Source: Gemmatimonadota bacterium (lineage in GTDB: Bacteria; Gemmatimonadota; Gemmatimonadetes; Longimicrobiales; Gaopeijiaceae). Taken from it: a stretch of 64,000 nucleotides of DNA. The position numbers were made by a program, and so were the translations under genes. The stretch is from contig JAPPGZ010000107.1 in assembly GCA_028874905.1 (NCBI GenBank), positions 62,001 through 126,000 on the forward strand, given 5' to 3'. Below the pieces are notes generated by a model. It made no database searches and had not been told where the DNA came from. It was given only the letters and a program-made list of their open reading frames with translations. Of this stretch, positions 30,318 through 39,594 are shown one piece after another (the stretch's first letter is position 1; each line of letters starts with the position of its first letter).

Positions 30318-32465
30318 GTGTTGCGGGGAGTCTTGAGGAGGATTCAGCGCATCCCTCGAACAGTCTGGTTCGTGGCCCTGTTTCTCGGCGCCGCCGGGCT
30401 TGGGCTCGCCGCGGGCTCCTGGCGAAACCTGTGCGCCAACTGTCCTTCGATCGCTCAAATCTACACCTACGAACCACAGCAGACGTCGAAGGTCTTCGCG
30501 CGCGATTCGACGCTGGTCAGCGAAATCGGTCTGGAGCGCCGCACTCCCGTGTCGCTGGCCAGTCTTCCGGCACACGTTCCCCAGGCGTTCATCGCGATCG
30601 AGGATCGTCGCTTCTATTCGCACGGAGGTCTCGACTGGCGCGGTATCGCGCGCGCTGGCCTGGAGGCGATAAGGAACCTGTCGCTGTCCGGTGCCGGCGG
30701 CAGTACGATCACGCAGCAGCTGGCACGGCACATGTTCACGGATCGCATCGGCTTCGAGAAGAGGGTGTTGCGCAAGCTCAAGGAATGGCAGGTCGCGCTC
30801 GCACTGGAGGAAGCGTATACCAAGGACCAGATCATCGAGGCATACATGAACCAAATCGGGTATGCCCACGGCTGGTACGGACTTCAGACTGCATCGCGGA
30901 ACTACTTTGGTAAGAACGCGATCGACATGAACCCGGCGGAAGCCGCCCTGCTGGCAGCGATTGCCAACCTGCCGGAGGTCTACAGTCCCTTCAACAACTC
31001 CGACGCCGGACTGCGACGCCGCAATCTCGTTCTGGATCTGATGACGCGCGAGGGCTATCTCACCGGGGAGAAAGCGGAGCTCTGGAAGGCCGAGCCCCTA
31101 CCCACCGAGCGGGCTCGCAACGTGCAGGTGCAGGCTCCGTACTTCGTGGAATGGGTGCGGGGGATTCTCGCCGACCGGTTCGGGGGCAAGCTCTACACTG
31201 GGGGGCTGAGAATCTACACCACGCTCGATCTCGAAATGCAGGCGGCAGCCCGAGCCGCCATGGAAAACGGCTGGGACAGGATCGAGCAGCGGCCCGGGTT
31301 CACCCACATGACCTATCGGGAATTCGCCGACCAGACGGACGGGGCAGACGTTCCGGCAATCCCCTACGTGCAAGGAATGTTCATCGCCGCCGACCCTGCC
31401 ACGGGTCATGTTCGCGCGATGATCGGTGGGCGGGACTTCGTGCATTCCAAGTTCAACCGGGCAATCCAGGCGAGGCGGCAGGCAGGGTCGTCCTTCAAGC
31501 CGTTCGTCTATACGGCGGCGCTGGAAAGCGGTATCCCGGCTTCGGAAGTCTTCCAGGACGGCCCGGTCATCCTTGACCAGGTGGACGGCACGACATGGGC
31601 CCCCAGCAACTACGAACCGGAGTTCCTCGGGTCGATCACCATGCGCGAAGCCATGAGCAAGTCGATCAACATGGTGGCGATCAAGGTCGGCATGCAGGTG
31701 GGACTGGAGAGCGTAGGCCAGATGGCCCGCCGTCTGGGCATCCGAACGGAGGTGGAACGGTATCCGTCGAGCGCGATCGGCGCCGCCGAGGTCATCCCCA
31801 TCCAGATGCTGGAAGCGTATTCGGTGTTCGCGACACTGGGGGAGAGGGTTCGCGCATTCCCGATCCTGAGGGTCGAAAGCGCCGATGGCGAGGTGCTTTG
31901 GGAACCCAGGCCCGAGCGCACCCGGGTGCTGGACCCGCTCGTGGCCAGGCTGGCCGTATCCATGCTGGAAGAAGTCGTGGCGCGGGGAACCGGGAACAGC
32001 GGAATCCGCCTCGTGGCGGGACTGCCCGACGACGTGCCCGCGGCAGGCAAGACGGGTACAACCAACGAAGGCAGAAACGTCTGGTTCCTGGGCTTCACCC
32101 CGACCCTGGCTGCAGCGGTCTGGTTCGGGATGGACCAGCCTGTCCCGATTGTCCCCCGCGCCACCGGCGGCGGACTTGCGTCGCCTGTCTGGGGCGAGTT
32201 CATGAGGCGCGTATACCACGGCGACAGGCCCTCGGACGGCGAGCCAATGCTCGCCAGCGAGTCACACGCACTCCTGCCCGTACCCGACCCGTGGCCCATA
32301 CCCGCCACATTGACTACTCGCCGGGTCGACAGCCGGACCGGTTTGCTCGCATCCCGGTGGTGCCCACCGGACGATGCCTATGACGAGTTGTACCTTCCCG
32401 GCACCGAGCCTTTGCAGCCGTGTGATCGTCCCGACCAGTCGATCATTCCGAACCGCGAGCCCTGA
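30318..32465 (+). CDS. Class A penicillin-binding protein (PBP1-type)
   Basis: A bifunctional peptidoglycan synthase of 715 residues anchored by one N-terminal helix (about residues 12-30). The glycosyltransferase domain has EDRRFYSHGGLDWRG (catalytic Glu) and GGSTITQQLARHMF. The transpeptidase domain has SSFKPF (catalytic Ser in SxxK), SKSIN (SxN) and KTGTT (KTGT). GTG 30318 is chosen because it is preceded by GGGAGGA with correct spacing; longer in-frame codons add no signal. The C-terminal tail (about 60 residues) contains a Cys-rich WCPPDDA segment. Divergent from aroB across 255 bases with no other gene. Confidence 0.93.
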   Translation: MLRGVLRRIQRIPRTVWFVALFLGAAGLGLAAGSWRNLCANCPSIAQIYTYEPQQTSKVFARDSTLVSEIGLERRTPVSLASLPAHVPQAFIAIEDRRFYSHGGLDWRGIARAGLEAIRNLSLSGAGGSTITQQLARHMFTDRIGFEKRVLRKLKEWQVALALEEAYTKDQIIEAYMNQIGYAHGWYGLQTASRNYFGKNAIDMNPAEAALLAAIANLPEVYSPFNNSDAGLRRRNLVLDLMTREGYLTGEKAELWKAEPLPTERARNVQVQAPYFVEWVRGILADRFGGKLYTGGLRIYTTLDLEMQAAARAAMENGWDRIEQRPGFTHMTYREFADQTDGADVPAIPYVQGMFIAADPATGHVRAMIGGRDFVHSKFNRAIQARRQAGSSFKPFVYTAALESGIPASEVFQDGPVILDQVDGTTWAPSNYEPEFLGSITMREAMSKSINMVAIKVGMQVGLESVGQMARRLGIRTEVERYPSSAIGAAEVIPIQMLEAYSVFATLGERVRAFPILRVESADGEVLWEPRPERTRVLDPLVARLAVSMLEEVVARGTGNSGIRLVAGLPDDVPAAGKTGTTNEGRNVWFLGFTPTLAAAVWFGMDQPVPIVPRATGGGLASPVWGEFMRRVYHGDRPSDGEPMLASESHALLPVPDPWPIPATLTTRRVDSRTGLLASRWCPPDDAYDELYLPGTEPLQPCDRPDQSIIPNREP

Positions 32466-32485
32466 TTCCGCCACCAAACCGAGCC

Positions 32486-32710
32486 ATGACCGATTCCCCT
32501 CCCCGCATCTTTATCTTCGAGACCACCCACCATGCGATGTGGGCCGAGGACGTTGCCCGCGAGCAGGCGATACCCGTGGAGGTCGTACCCGCGCCACCGG
32601 AGGGCGGCGCCAAGTGCGGAATCGCCCTGCGCATCCCTGACCGCCGCGCGGACGAGCTCACAAACGCACTCGACGACGAACGGATTCTCTATCGGATTCT
32701 ACAGGCCTGA
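32486..32710 (+). CDS. DUF3343 protein, putative Se/S carrier-like
   Basis: A 74-residue protein starting RIFIFETTHHAMWAEDVA and containing the family's KCGIALRIP segment with its single conserved Cys. The DUF3343 family is annotated as putative Se/S carrier-like because it appears with selenium-trafficking genes in other bacteria. Here it stands alone behind the PBP gene (20 bases), with no selD, selA or YedF-like gene in view. It may act as a persulfide or selenium-carrying protein, which is inference. Convergent with the pyrimidine phosphorylase gene. Confidence 0.8.
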   Translation: MTDSPPRIFIFETTHHAMWAEDVAREQAIPVEVVPAPPEGGAKCGIALRIPDRRADELTNALDDERILYRILQA

Positions 32711-32771
32711 ACCCGCCGGGCTGGCCTGAACCCGCGAGCGGCGCGGCGCGCGTGCCGGCCGGCACTCCCAG

Positions 32772-34085
32772 TCAACCGCTGACCACACGTTCGAGGACAA
32801 GCGGCAATGGATCGCCTGCCAGCCGGTCCGCAATCCTGACCGCGTCTTCCAACACCCTGGCCCCAACGAACAGGTCGTCCGGCGAGGCGCCGTGGACGAT
32901 GGCAAGAGGATCACCGCGGGACACCCGGTCACCCACCTGGACGCACAGTTCAAAGCCGACGCTGGGATCCAAGTCCTGATCCTGGCGTGTCCGGCCCCCA
33001 CCCATTGGAATCACTCCATACCCGAGCGCACGAGGATCGATTCGCGAGATCAACCCTCCCCTGTTCGCGGGAACGACCTTGGTTATCGGTGCAACGGGCA
33101 ATCCGTAGTTGTCCCTTGAGTAACGCAACGTGCCCCCCTGGGCGGTCACGAGTCGCCGGAACCGCTCCAGCGCGCCTCCACCCGCCAGGACGTCGCCCGC
33201 GCGCCTGCGCCCCTCCTCCAGCGTCAGCACCAGACCGGCCGAGAGCGCCATCTCCCCGGCCAGTTCCACCACCAGGTCGCGCAACTCGTCCGGTCCTTCG
33301 CCCGACAGACACGCCACCGCTTCACGGACTTCGAGGGCGTTGCCGACAGACATTCCAAGCGGCCGGTCCATCGCCGACAGAACTGCGGTCACGGCCAGAC
33401 CACGGGCGCGCCCGACGCCGACCATCGCCCGGGCGAGTCTCCTCGCATCCTCGATTCGGGACAGGAAGGCACCCGAGCCCACCTTGACGTCCAGCACGAG
33501 GCCGTCCAGGCTCTCCGCCAGCTTCTTGGACATGATCGACGCAGTGATCAGCGGAAGGGAAGGCACCGTAGCGGTGACATCGCGCAGCGCGTACAGGCGC
33601 CGGTCCAGCGGAGCGATCTCGTCCGTCTGACCGACCATCGCGCACCCGACCGAATCGAGGACCGTGTTGAAACGTTCCAGCGAAACACGGGTCCGGAACC
33701 CGGGAATCGATTCGAGCTTGTCCAGGGTCCCACCGGTGTGCCCAAGACTACGTCCCGACATCATCGGCACGACCATGCCCATTTCCGCAGCAAGAGGGGC
33801 GAGCACAATCGACACCTTGTCCCCCACCCCGCCCGTCGAGTGCTTGTCCACCCGCGGACCCGCGACACGGCCTCTGGCGAGGACATTGCCGGAGCGCAAC
33901 ATGACATCGACCAGGGTCTCCAACTCCGAGTCGTCAAGCCCCTCGAAATAGACGGCCATGAGGAACGCAGCCATCTGGTCGTCCCCCACGTCGCCTTGGA
34001 GGTAGCCGTTCAGCAACCCCTCCAGTTCCTGCCGGGACAGCGCATGACCGTCCCGCTTGCGGGCAATCAGCTGCTGGGGGATCAT
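32772..34085 (-). CDS. Thymidine/pyrimidine-nucleoside phosphorylase
   Basis: Cleaves thymidine (and usually uridine) with phosphate to base plus pentose-1-phosphate for salvage. The 437-residue protein has the family signature SGRSLGHTGGTLDKLE, DKHSTGGVGDKVSI, the lysine-containing VKVGSGAFL segment and LDVKVGSGAFLSR loop. It lacks the AMP-phosphorylase N-terminal extension, so it is DeoA or Pdp rather than an archaeal-type AMP phosphorylase. The substrate choice cannot be settled by eye. Start ATG 34085 is preferred over 34115, since MIPQQLIARKRDG is the normal beginning. Confidence 0.92.
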   Translation of the reverse strand: MIPQQLIARKRDGHALSRQELEGLLNGYLQGDVGDDQMAAFLMAVYFEGLDDSELETLVDVMLRSGNVLARGRVAGPRVDKHSTGGVGDKVSIVLAPLAAEMGMVVPMMSGRSLGHTGGTLDKLESIPGFRTRVSLERFNTVLDSVGCAMVGQTDEIAPLDRRLYALRDVTATVPSLPLITASIMSKKLAESLDGLVLDVKVGSGAFLSRIEDARRLARAMVGVGRARGLAVTAVLSAMDRPLGMSVGNALEVREAVACLSGEGPDELRDLVVELAGEMALSAGLVLTLEEGRRRAGDVLAGGGALERFRRLVTAQGGTLRYSRDNYGLPVAPITKVVPANRGGLISRIDPRALGYGVIPMGGGRTRQDQDLDPSVGFELCVQVGDRVSRGDPLAIVHGASPDDLFVGARVLEDAVRIADRLAGDPLPLVLERVVSG

Positions 34086-34095
34086 CCTTCCACGC

Positions 34096-34824
34096 TCAGC
34101 GCGCCGCCGATTCACGCCGCAGCAATACGGCTTCGACGTCCATATCCGTCGCGACCAGCCGGTCGAATCCTCGGGCGGTCAGCGGCGCCCCGTCCCGGCG
34201 GGCAACCAAGCGAACGGGCCGTCCGGGAAGCTCAGGCACCACGCGCGGCAAGTCCAGGGCCCGATCGACACGGCCGTCCCCTTCCGCGGGCGCAACCGCA
34301 GTATCGCCCGCCGCATCGCCGCCGTCCGCATACCATGGCTCGATCTCGGCCGTGCCGTGATTGTACTGCCAGAAGCCGTGCGGCTCGGCGACGGCAATGT
34401 ACGGCGCCACACCGACGGCCAGGTGCAATGTCAGCGTCAGGTGACCGTACCGCTGGCCAGGAGCCTCGTCCGCCCAGGGGTCCAGAACGAGGTAGAGCGC
34501 CGCAAGGATCGCCAGCCCCAGCGCGCCCGAGAGCACCCTGCGCCCGCCCGTCCACTGCCGCCGCTCGCCCGCGAGGGTCAGCGCGATGAACAGCGGGATG
34601 CCGAGGCTGGCGATGCCGAGAAGCGCCCACCAGCGCTCCTCCGCCCCAGGACCGACCGCCACAACGCCCGCGCACCCCGCGATCACCGCGCACGCGACGA
34701 CCTCCGGGAATCTGCGGGCCACCTCCGCAGTGGCACCAGCCAGATGGCCGATCGAGGGCAGCCTCAGCACGGCCTCCCCCAACCGATCAAGATATCGCCG
34801 CCACTTCCTTCTTCGCGTCCGCAT
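34096..34824 (-). CDS. Membrane protein, possibly DUF4153-like fragment
   Basis: A 242-residue protein. The first 130 residues contain a helical, arginine-rich start followed by several hydrophobic helices (ACAVIAGCAGVVA, ALLGIASLGIPLFIALTL, GALGLAILAALYLVL). Residues 45-130 resemble the beginning of DUF4153 membrane proteins. The C-terminal 100 residues are soluble and acidic/proline-rich (EPWYADGGDAAGD). Full DUF4153 proteins are longer, so this may be a truncated or divergent relative. ATG 34824 overlaps the S9 peptidase gene by 38 bases; a start about 35 bases downstream near TTG is possible. It is followed at once by the phosphorylase gene. Confidence 0.5.
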   Translation of the reverse strand: MRTRRRKWRRYLDRLGEAVLRLPSIGHLAGATAEVARRFPEVVACAVIAGCAGVVAVGPGAEERWWALLGIASLGIPLFIALTLAGERRQWTGGRRVLSGALGLAILAALYLVLDPWADEAPGQRYGHLTLTLHLAVGVAPYIAVAEPHGFWQYNHGTAEIEPWYADGGDAAGDTAVAPAEGDGRVDRALDLPRVVPELPGRPVRLVARRDGAPLTARGFDRLVATDMDVEAVLLRRESAAR

Positions 34825-36841
34825 CCGGACGTGCCGGCGGCTCCCAGTCCATGTCCCTGACGTACCGCTGCAGCCACCGCATCTCCTCTACCAGGAGGGT
34901 GCGACGGTGCCTGGGTTCCCGGATTCCATGACCCTCGCGCGGGAAGAGGATGAAGCGCGCCTCCACACCCAGGTGACGAAGCCCCGCGAAGAAGTTCATG
35001 GATTGCTCCATCGTATCGGTGCGGTCCTCGGTCCCGTGGAACAGGATGGTCGGCGTGGTCACCCTGTCGAGGTGGCTGTAGGCCGAACGCTCGGTCCAGT
35101 AGTCGCGGTTCGACCACGGATCGCCCCCGAGATACCAGCGCACGACGTCGAAGTTGAATCCGGCGCCGAACTCGCTCCGCCAGTCCGCCACCATCGCGCC
35201 GAGGCTCGCAGCCTTGAAGCGCTCCGTTCGGGTGATGGTCCAACCGCCCAGAATGCCTCCGTAGCTCCAACCCTTGACGGCCAGGGAGTCCGGGTGCGCC
35301 ACACCCCGCTCGATGATCGCGTCGACCCCCGTCATGAGGTCGTGGTAGTCCCCTCCGCCGATGTCGTTGATGTTGCCGCGCAGCAGTGCGTCCCCGTAGC
35401 CGGACGAACCGCGAACGTTGGGCTGCAGCACCGCGTACCCCTGGGCGACCAGGATCTGGGCATCCGCGTCGAACCCCCTGGTAAACACGCCCGCCGGGCC
35501 ACCGTGGATCTCGAGGACGGCCGCGCCAGGCGCCGTTCTCCCTTCGGGCAGGTAGAGAATCCCCTCGATCTCGAGGCCGTCGGTGCTCTCCCAGCGAACC
35601 ACCTCCGGTTCAGCCAGATTCCGGTCGGCGAGTGCCGGGTTGGCGTCCGTGAGTCTCACCCTGGAGTCGTCCGAGAGGTCGGCCAGCCACAGATCACCGG
35701 GTTGCCGTGGGCTTGCGTGCAGGAACGCGGCCTTCCGGTGCAGCGCATCGAACGAAGCCCCCGATATGATTCCATTTCCGTGCGTGACCTGCTCAACCTC
35801 GCCCGACCTGACGTCCACGCGGAAGATGTTCGCGTCGGTCCGGTCGAGCGCCACGATCTCGATGTATCGTCCACCGGGGTTCCAGCGATAGCTGCGTATG
35901 TCGACATCTGTGTCCGCCGCGAGTTGGCGGACGTTGCCGGTTGGAATGTCGTAGTGGTAGAGATTGCCCTGATCCAGCTCCCAGGTCTCCAGATCCGGCG
36001 CCCCGAAAGTGATCGCGCGACCATCCGGGGACCACGCCAACTGCGATTCAGGTGCGTCGTTGTCGGTGATCTGCACCTCCTCGCCGCTGGAGATGGTGTG
36101 CAATACCACCTCCGACAGATGGCCCGCGTTGCGGCGGTTTTCCTGCCGATAGACGTACACGAGGAAGTTGCCGTCCGGCGACGGGGCGTAGTCCCCGATA
36201 CGGCGGCGCTCGGGCGTCACGCGCGTCGCGTCCAGCGGAGCGTCGGCCAACGAGACCGCTACCCTCCAGACACCGTTCCACGATCCCCGCGTCTGGCCGT
36301 TCGGACCCTCGTCGATGAACACCGCGTCGTCGCCCTTCTTGCGTTCCTCCTCCAGATCGTCGGGAAGCGAATCGTTGGCCAGGAAGAAGACCGCGGTCCC
36401 GTCCTCCGACCAGCGGTAGCTGCCGACCGCCGTTGGGTGTCTGGTCAGCTGTACGGCCTCCCCGCCGTCCACCGGGAGCACGAACAGTTGCCGCAGCCTG
36501 TCGGTGTCCCCGACGGGGCGGGTGAACGAGACCCAGCGTCCGTCGGGAGACCATTCGGGGTTGCTGTCGTCGGTGGAACCCGTGAACGGGCGGGCGTCCT
36601 GACCATCGGCCCCAACCACCCAGATCCGACTCTTGCGTTTGTTCTCGTCCCAGTCCAGTTCGTCCTTCACAAAGAGAATCCGCGTGCCGTCCGGAGCCAG
36701 CTTCGGCCCCGACACCCGCACCATGTCGATCGCGTCGTCAACGGTGAAGGCTGCGGCATCGGCCGCCTGGCCGGCTGCCGCGGACGGGGCCATGCAGCCG
36801 AGAAGGGCGAGAAAGGACCATTTGCAGGAGTGAATGCGCAT
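34787..36841 (-). CDS. Secreted S9-family prolyl oligopeptidase-like peptidase
   Basis: A 684-residue exported serine peptidase. The signal peptide runs to about AAAGQ (residue 24). An N-terminal WD/TolB-type beta-propeller (about 35-410) gates an alpha/beta-hydrolase domain. The triad is Ser526 in GWSYGG, Asp606 in HGTEDRTD and His638 in EGHGI. Family members hydrolyse short peptides, often dipeptides after Pro or Ala. It lies 105 bases downstream of a small lipoprotein gene on the same strand and shares its direction. Exported, probably periplasmic. The substrate is not visible from sequence. Confidence 0.93.
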   Translation of the reverse strand: MRIHSCKWSFLALLGCMAPSAAAGQAADAAAFTVDDAIDMVRVSGPKLAPDGTRILFVKDELDWDENKRKSRIWVVGADGQDARPFTGSTDDSNPEWSPDGRWVSFTRPVGDTDRLRQLFVLPVDGGEAVQLTRHPTAVGSYRWSEDGTAVFFLANDSLPDDLEEERKKGDDAVFIDEGPNGQTRGSWNGVWRVAVSLADAPLDATRVTPERRRIGDYAPSPDGNFLVYVYRQENRRNAGHLSEVVLHTISSGEEVQITDNDAPESQLAWSPDGRAITFGAPDLETWELDQGNLYHYDIPTGNVRQLAADTDVDIRSYRWNPGGRYIEIVALDRTDANIFRVDVRSGEVEQVTHGNGIISGASFDALHRKAAFLHASPRQPGDLWLADLSDDSRVRLTDANPALADRNLAEPEVVRWESTDGLEIEGILYLPEGRTAPGAAVLEIHGGPAGVFTRGFDADAQILVAQGYAVLQPNVRGSSGYGDALLRGNINDIGGGDYHDLMTGVDAIIERGVAHPDSLAVKGWSYGGILGGWTITRTERFKAASLGAMVADWRSEFGAGFNFDVVRWYLGGDPWSNRDYWTERSAYSHLDRVTTPTILFHGTEDRTDTMEQSMNFFAGLRHLGVEARFILFPREGHGIREPRHRRTLLVEEMRWLQRYVRDMDWEPPARPDADAKKEVAAIS

Positions 36842-36946
36842 GTTGATGCTCCCGAAAAGCGTTTGCCTGCTGTCAGCCTCTGATAATAGGCAGGCGACGC
36901 GTCGGGGGCATCCGGCGCGCGCAGGGCGGCGCGCCGTTCCGGACCG

Positions 36947-37330
36947 CTATCTGGCCAGGATGGTCAACTCCAGGATTTCTCCCGGCCCCACCGGCATCGT
37001 TTCGGTGACGAAGTCGGAGCCCGCCAGGAACTTCACGCGCAGCTGAATGTTCGGAAGCGGCCACCGGGTCCGGAAGGTCGCTTCATCCTTTCCGGGAACG
37101 ATCCCCAGGCGCATCGACGCCCCCCCACGCACGGTATACACGGTGGCCTGGCTGAAGTGGTTGTTATGCACCAGGATCTCGATCTCCTCCGAATCCCGCG
37201 CGTCTCCCTCCATGGGGTTCGTCCTCGCGCCGTTCGCGGTCGCGCACGCGCCCAGAAGCGCAAGCACCATCGCGGCAAGCGCGTGACGATGAAAGCGATG
37301 TTCTGTCCGTGTTGAGCGCCTGTTCCACAT
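36947..37330 (-). CDS. Small lipoprotein of unknown function
   Basis: A 127-residue protein. The signal ends at the lipobox LALLGACAT. The mature part is strand-rich (IEILVHNNHFSQATVYTVRGG, RLGIVPGKDEATFRTRW, IQLRVKFLAGSDFVTE), suggesting a small beta-sandwich. No motif is recognised. It lies between two S9 peptidase genes: in tandem with the one at 34787-36841 and divergent from the one at 37459-39522. A role as a periplasmic partner or binding protein is possible but not supported by motifs. The start chosen is the last ATG giving a complete signal. Confidence 0.62.
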   Translation of the reverse strand: MWNRRSTRTEHRFHRHALAAMVLALLGACATANGARTNPMEGDARDSEEIEILVHNNHFSQATVYTVRGGASMRLGIVPGKDEATFRTRWPLPNIQLRVKFLAGSDFVTETMPVGPGEILELTILAR

Positions 37331-37458
37331 TGTCGACTCCTTCTGTCCGCGAACCCCGGAACCGGCAGGCTCGGGACTCCTCGCCTTCGCCGGCCACCAT
37401 GGGTATTCTAATCTTCGCTGTCCCATCCACCATACGCACACAGTTCCAGGAGGTAACC

Positions 37459-39522
37459 GTGCGGTCCTTCCTCGTGTACCCCGCTGTCGCCCTATTGGTT
37501 GCATCTCCGCTCGCGGGCCAGTCCGCCCACCTGACCGAAATCGACGTCTTCGACCTCGAGTACGCCAGCGATCCCCGGATCTCACCTGACGGAGACCAGG
37601 TCGTCTACGTGCGTCAGTACGCCGACGTCATGACGGATATGAACTACTCCAACCTGTGGCTGATCACGTCCGATGGCAGCGATCATCGCCCCCTGACGAC
37701 CGGCAAGTTCATCGACCACAGCCCCCGCTGGTCCCCGGACGGGTCGAGAATCGCGTACATGTCGAACCGGGATGGAACTCCGCAGATCTACATGCACTGG
37801 CTGGAGACCGGACAGACTGCGGCCATCACCAACCTCACGGACCCCGCGATCGGGCTTTCGTGGTCTCCGGACGGATCACTCCTGGCGTTCCACAAGCTGG
37901 TTCCCGAGGCACCCCTGGTCATCGGACAGCTACCCGCCGCGCCCGCGGGCGCACAGTGGGCCGAGCCGGCGAAGTACACGGACAAGCTGGTGTTCCGCTT
38001 CGACGGGTTGGGTGATCTGCCTTCCGGCTATTGGCACCTCTTCGTCGTCCCCGCGGAAGGGGGCACGCCGAGACAGCTGACCTCCGGTGACAAACACTAT
38101 GCCGGCGGCTTCTTTGCCTGTCAGGGCGGCGCGCCCGAGTGGGCCCCGGCATCCGACGCCATCGTGCTGTCGGCGAACCTCCGGGAGGACTGGGAGATGG
38201 AGTGGGGGGACTCCGAGGTCTACGAGGTCTCGGTTGCGGACGCCAGCGTCCGGGCCCTGACCGACCGGCGGGGCCCCGACTCATCGCCGACGGTGTCGCC
38301 GGACGGCCGGCAGGTGGCGTATCTCGGCTACGACGATCGGTACCAGGGATACCAGGTCACGCGGCTGCATGTCATGGACCGCGACGGCTCGAACTCGCGG
38401 GTCGTGAGCGGCAACCTGGATCGATCCGTCTACCAGGTCCGCTGGGCGCCGGGAGGCGAGGGCATCTACGGGCTCTACGACGACGAGGGGAACACCAAGC
38501 TCGCACTCTTCCAGCTCGACGGCACCCACGAGGTTCTCGCCGAGCACGGGGGGAGCGGGTTCATGGCGTACGGCGGCTTCGGCGTATCGTACACGGTGGC
38601 CCGGGACGGCACGTTCGCCTTCACCACCAGTCGCCCGGACCGGCCCGGCGACGTGCTCGTCGTCGGCGACGGCCCCGGCAGGGTCATCACCGCCGTCAAC
38701 GCCGATCTGTTCGCGGCGAAGACTCTGGGCACCGTCGAGGAGATCTGGTGGGAGTCCTCGCATGACGGCCGGCCGGTCCAGGGCTGGATCATGAAGCCCC
38801 CGGATTTCGACCCGAACAACAAGTACCCCCTCATACTCGAGATACACGGGGGGCCGTTCGCAAACTACGGCGACCGCTTCGACGTCGAGAAGCAGCTGAT
38901 GGCCTCGCACGGATTCGTGGTCTTCTACGCCAACCCCCGGGGCAGCACCAGCTACGGCGAGGAATTCGGCAATCTCATCCACCATGCGTATCCCGGCGAC
39001 GACTTCTACGACCTCGACTCCGGCGTCGACGCGGTTATCGCACAGGGCTACATCGACGAGGAAAACCTGTTTGTTACCGGGGGCAGCGGCGGCGGCGTGC
39101 TGACCTCCTGGATGATCGGGAACACGGACCGGTTCAGGGCCGCCGTATCCTTCTATCCCGTAATCAACTGGTACAGCTTCGCGCTCACCGCCGACATGGC
39201 CCCGATGGCCGTCAGCCACTGGTTCCCCGGGCTGCCCTGGGACAATGTCGAGCACTACGAGAGCCGGTCGCTGCTCTCGGTGGTGAAGAACGTGACCACG
39301 CCCACGCTGATCATGACGGGCGAGGAGGACTGGCGCACGCCGATGTCGGAGTCGGAACAGTACTACAAGGCGCTCAAGCTGCTGGGCGTCGACGCGGTCC
39401 TCGTCCGCGTACCAGGCGAGGCCCACGGCATCTGGGGGCGCCCTTCACACGGAATGGCGAAGATCACGACGGTAAAGGGATGGTTCGACAAGTACGCGAC
39501 CGAGCGCAGACCGGTATCGTAG
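37459..39522 (+). CDS. Secreted S9-family dipeptidyl peptidase-like enzyme
   Basis: A 687-residue exported serine peptidase. The signal ends near PLAGQ. The propeller domain contains repeated RWSPDG and SPTVSPDGRQVAYLG blades. The hydrolase domain carries Ser543 in VTGGSGGG, Asp624 in GEEDWRTP and His656 in GEAHGIWG. GTG 37459 is the start: AGGAGGT lies a few bases before it, whereas upstream codons lie over the divergent lipoprotein promoter region. The pair with the divergent S9 gene suggests extracytoplasmic peptide scavenging, common in Gemmatimonadota as far as I know. Confidence 0.93.
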   Translation: MRSFLVYPAVALLVASPLAGQSAHLTEIDVFDLEYASDPRISPDGDQVVYVRQYADVMTDMNYSNLWLITSDGSDHRPLTTGKFIDHSPRWSPDGSRIAYMSNRDGTPQIYMHWLETGQTAAITNLTDPAIGLSWSPDGSLLAFHKLVPEAPLVIGQLPAAPAGAQWAEPAKYTDKLVFRFDGLGDLPSGYWHLFVVPAEGGTPRQLTSGDKHYAGGFFACQGGAPEWAPASDAIVLSANLREDWEMEWGDSEVYEVSVADASVRALTDRRGPDSSPTVSPDGRQVAYLGYDDRYQGYQVTRLHVMDRDGSNSRVVSGNLDRSVYQVRWAPGGEGIYGLYDDEGNTKLALFQLDGTHEVLAEHGGSGFMAYGGFGVSYTVARDGTFAFTTSRPDRPGDVLVVGDGPGRVITAVNADLFAAKTLGTVEEIWWESSHDGRPVQGWIMKPPDFDPNNKYPLILEIHGGPFANYGDRFDVEKQLMASHGFVVFYANPRGSTSYGEEFGNLIHHAYPGDDFYDLDSGVDAVIAQGYIDEENLFVTGGSGGGVLTSWMIGNTDRFRAAVSFYPVINWYSFALTADMAPMAVSHWFPGLPWDNVEHYESRSLLSVVKNVTTPTLIMTGEEDWRTPMSESEQYYKALKLLGVDAVLVRVPGEAHGIWGRPSHGMAKITTVKGWFDKYATERRPVS

Positions 39523-39594
39523 CCGGGGTTCGTTTCCGCTAACCCTGACGTTACGTAAGGGTCCCCATCGCGACGCTGGTGAGGCCCTGCGCGC

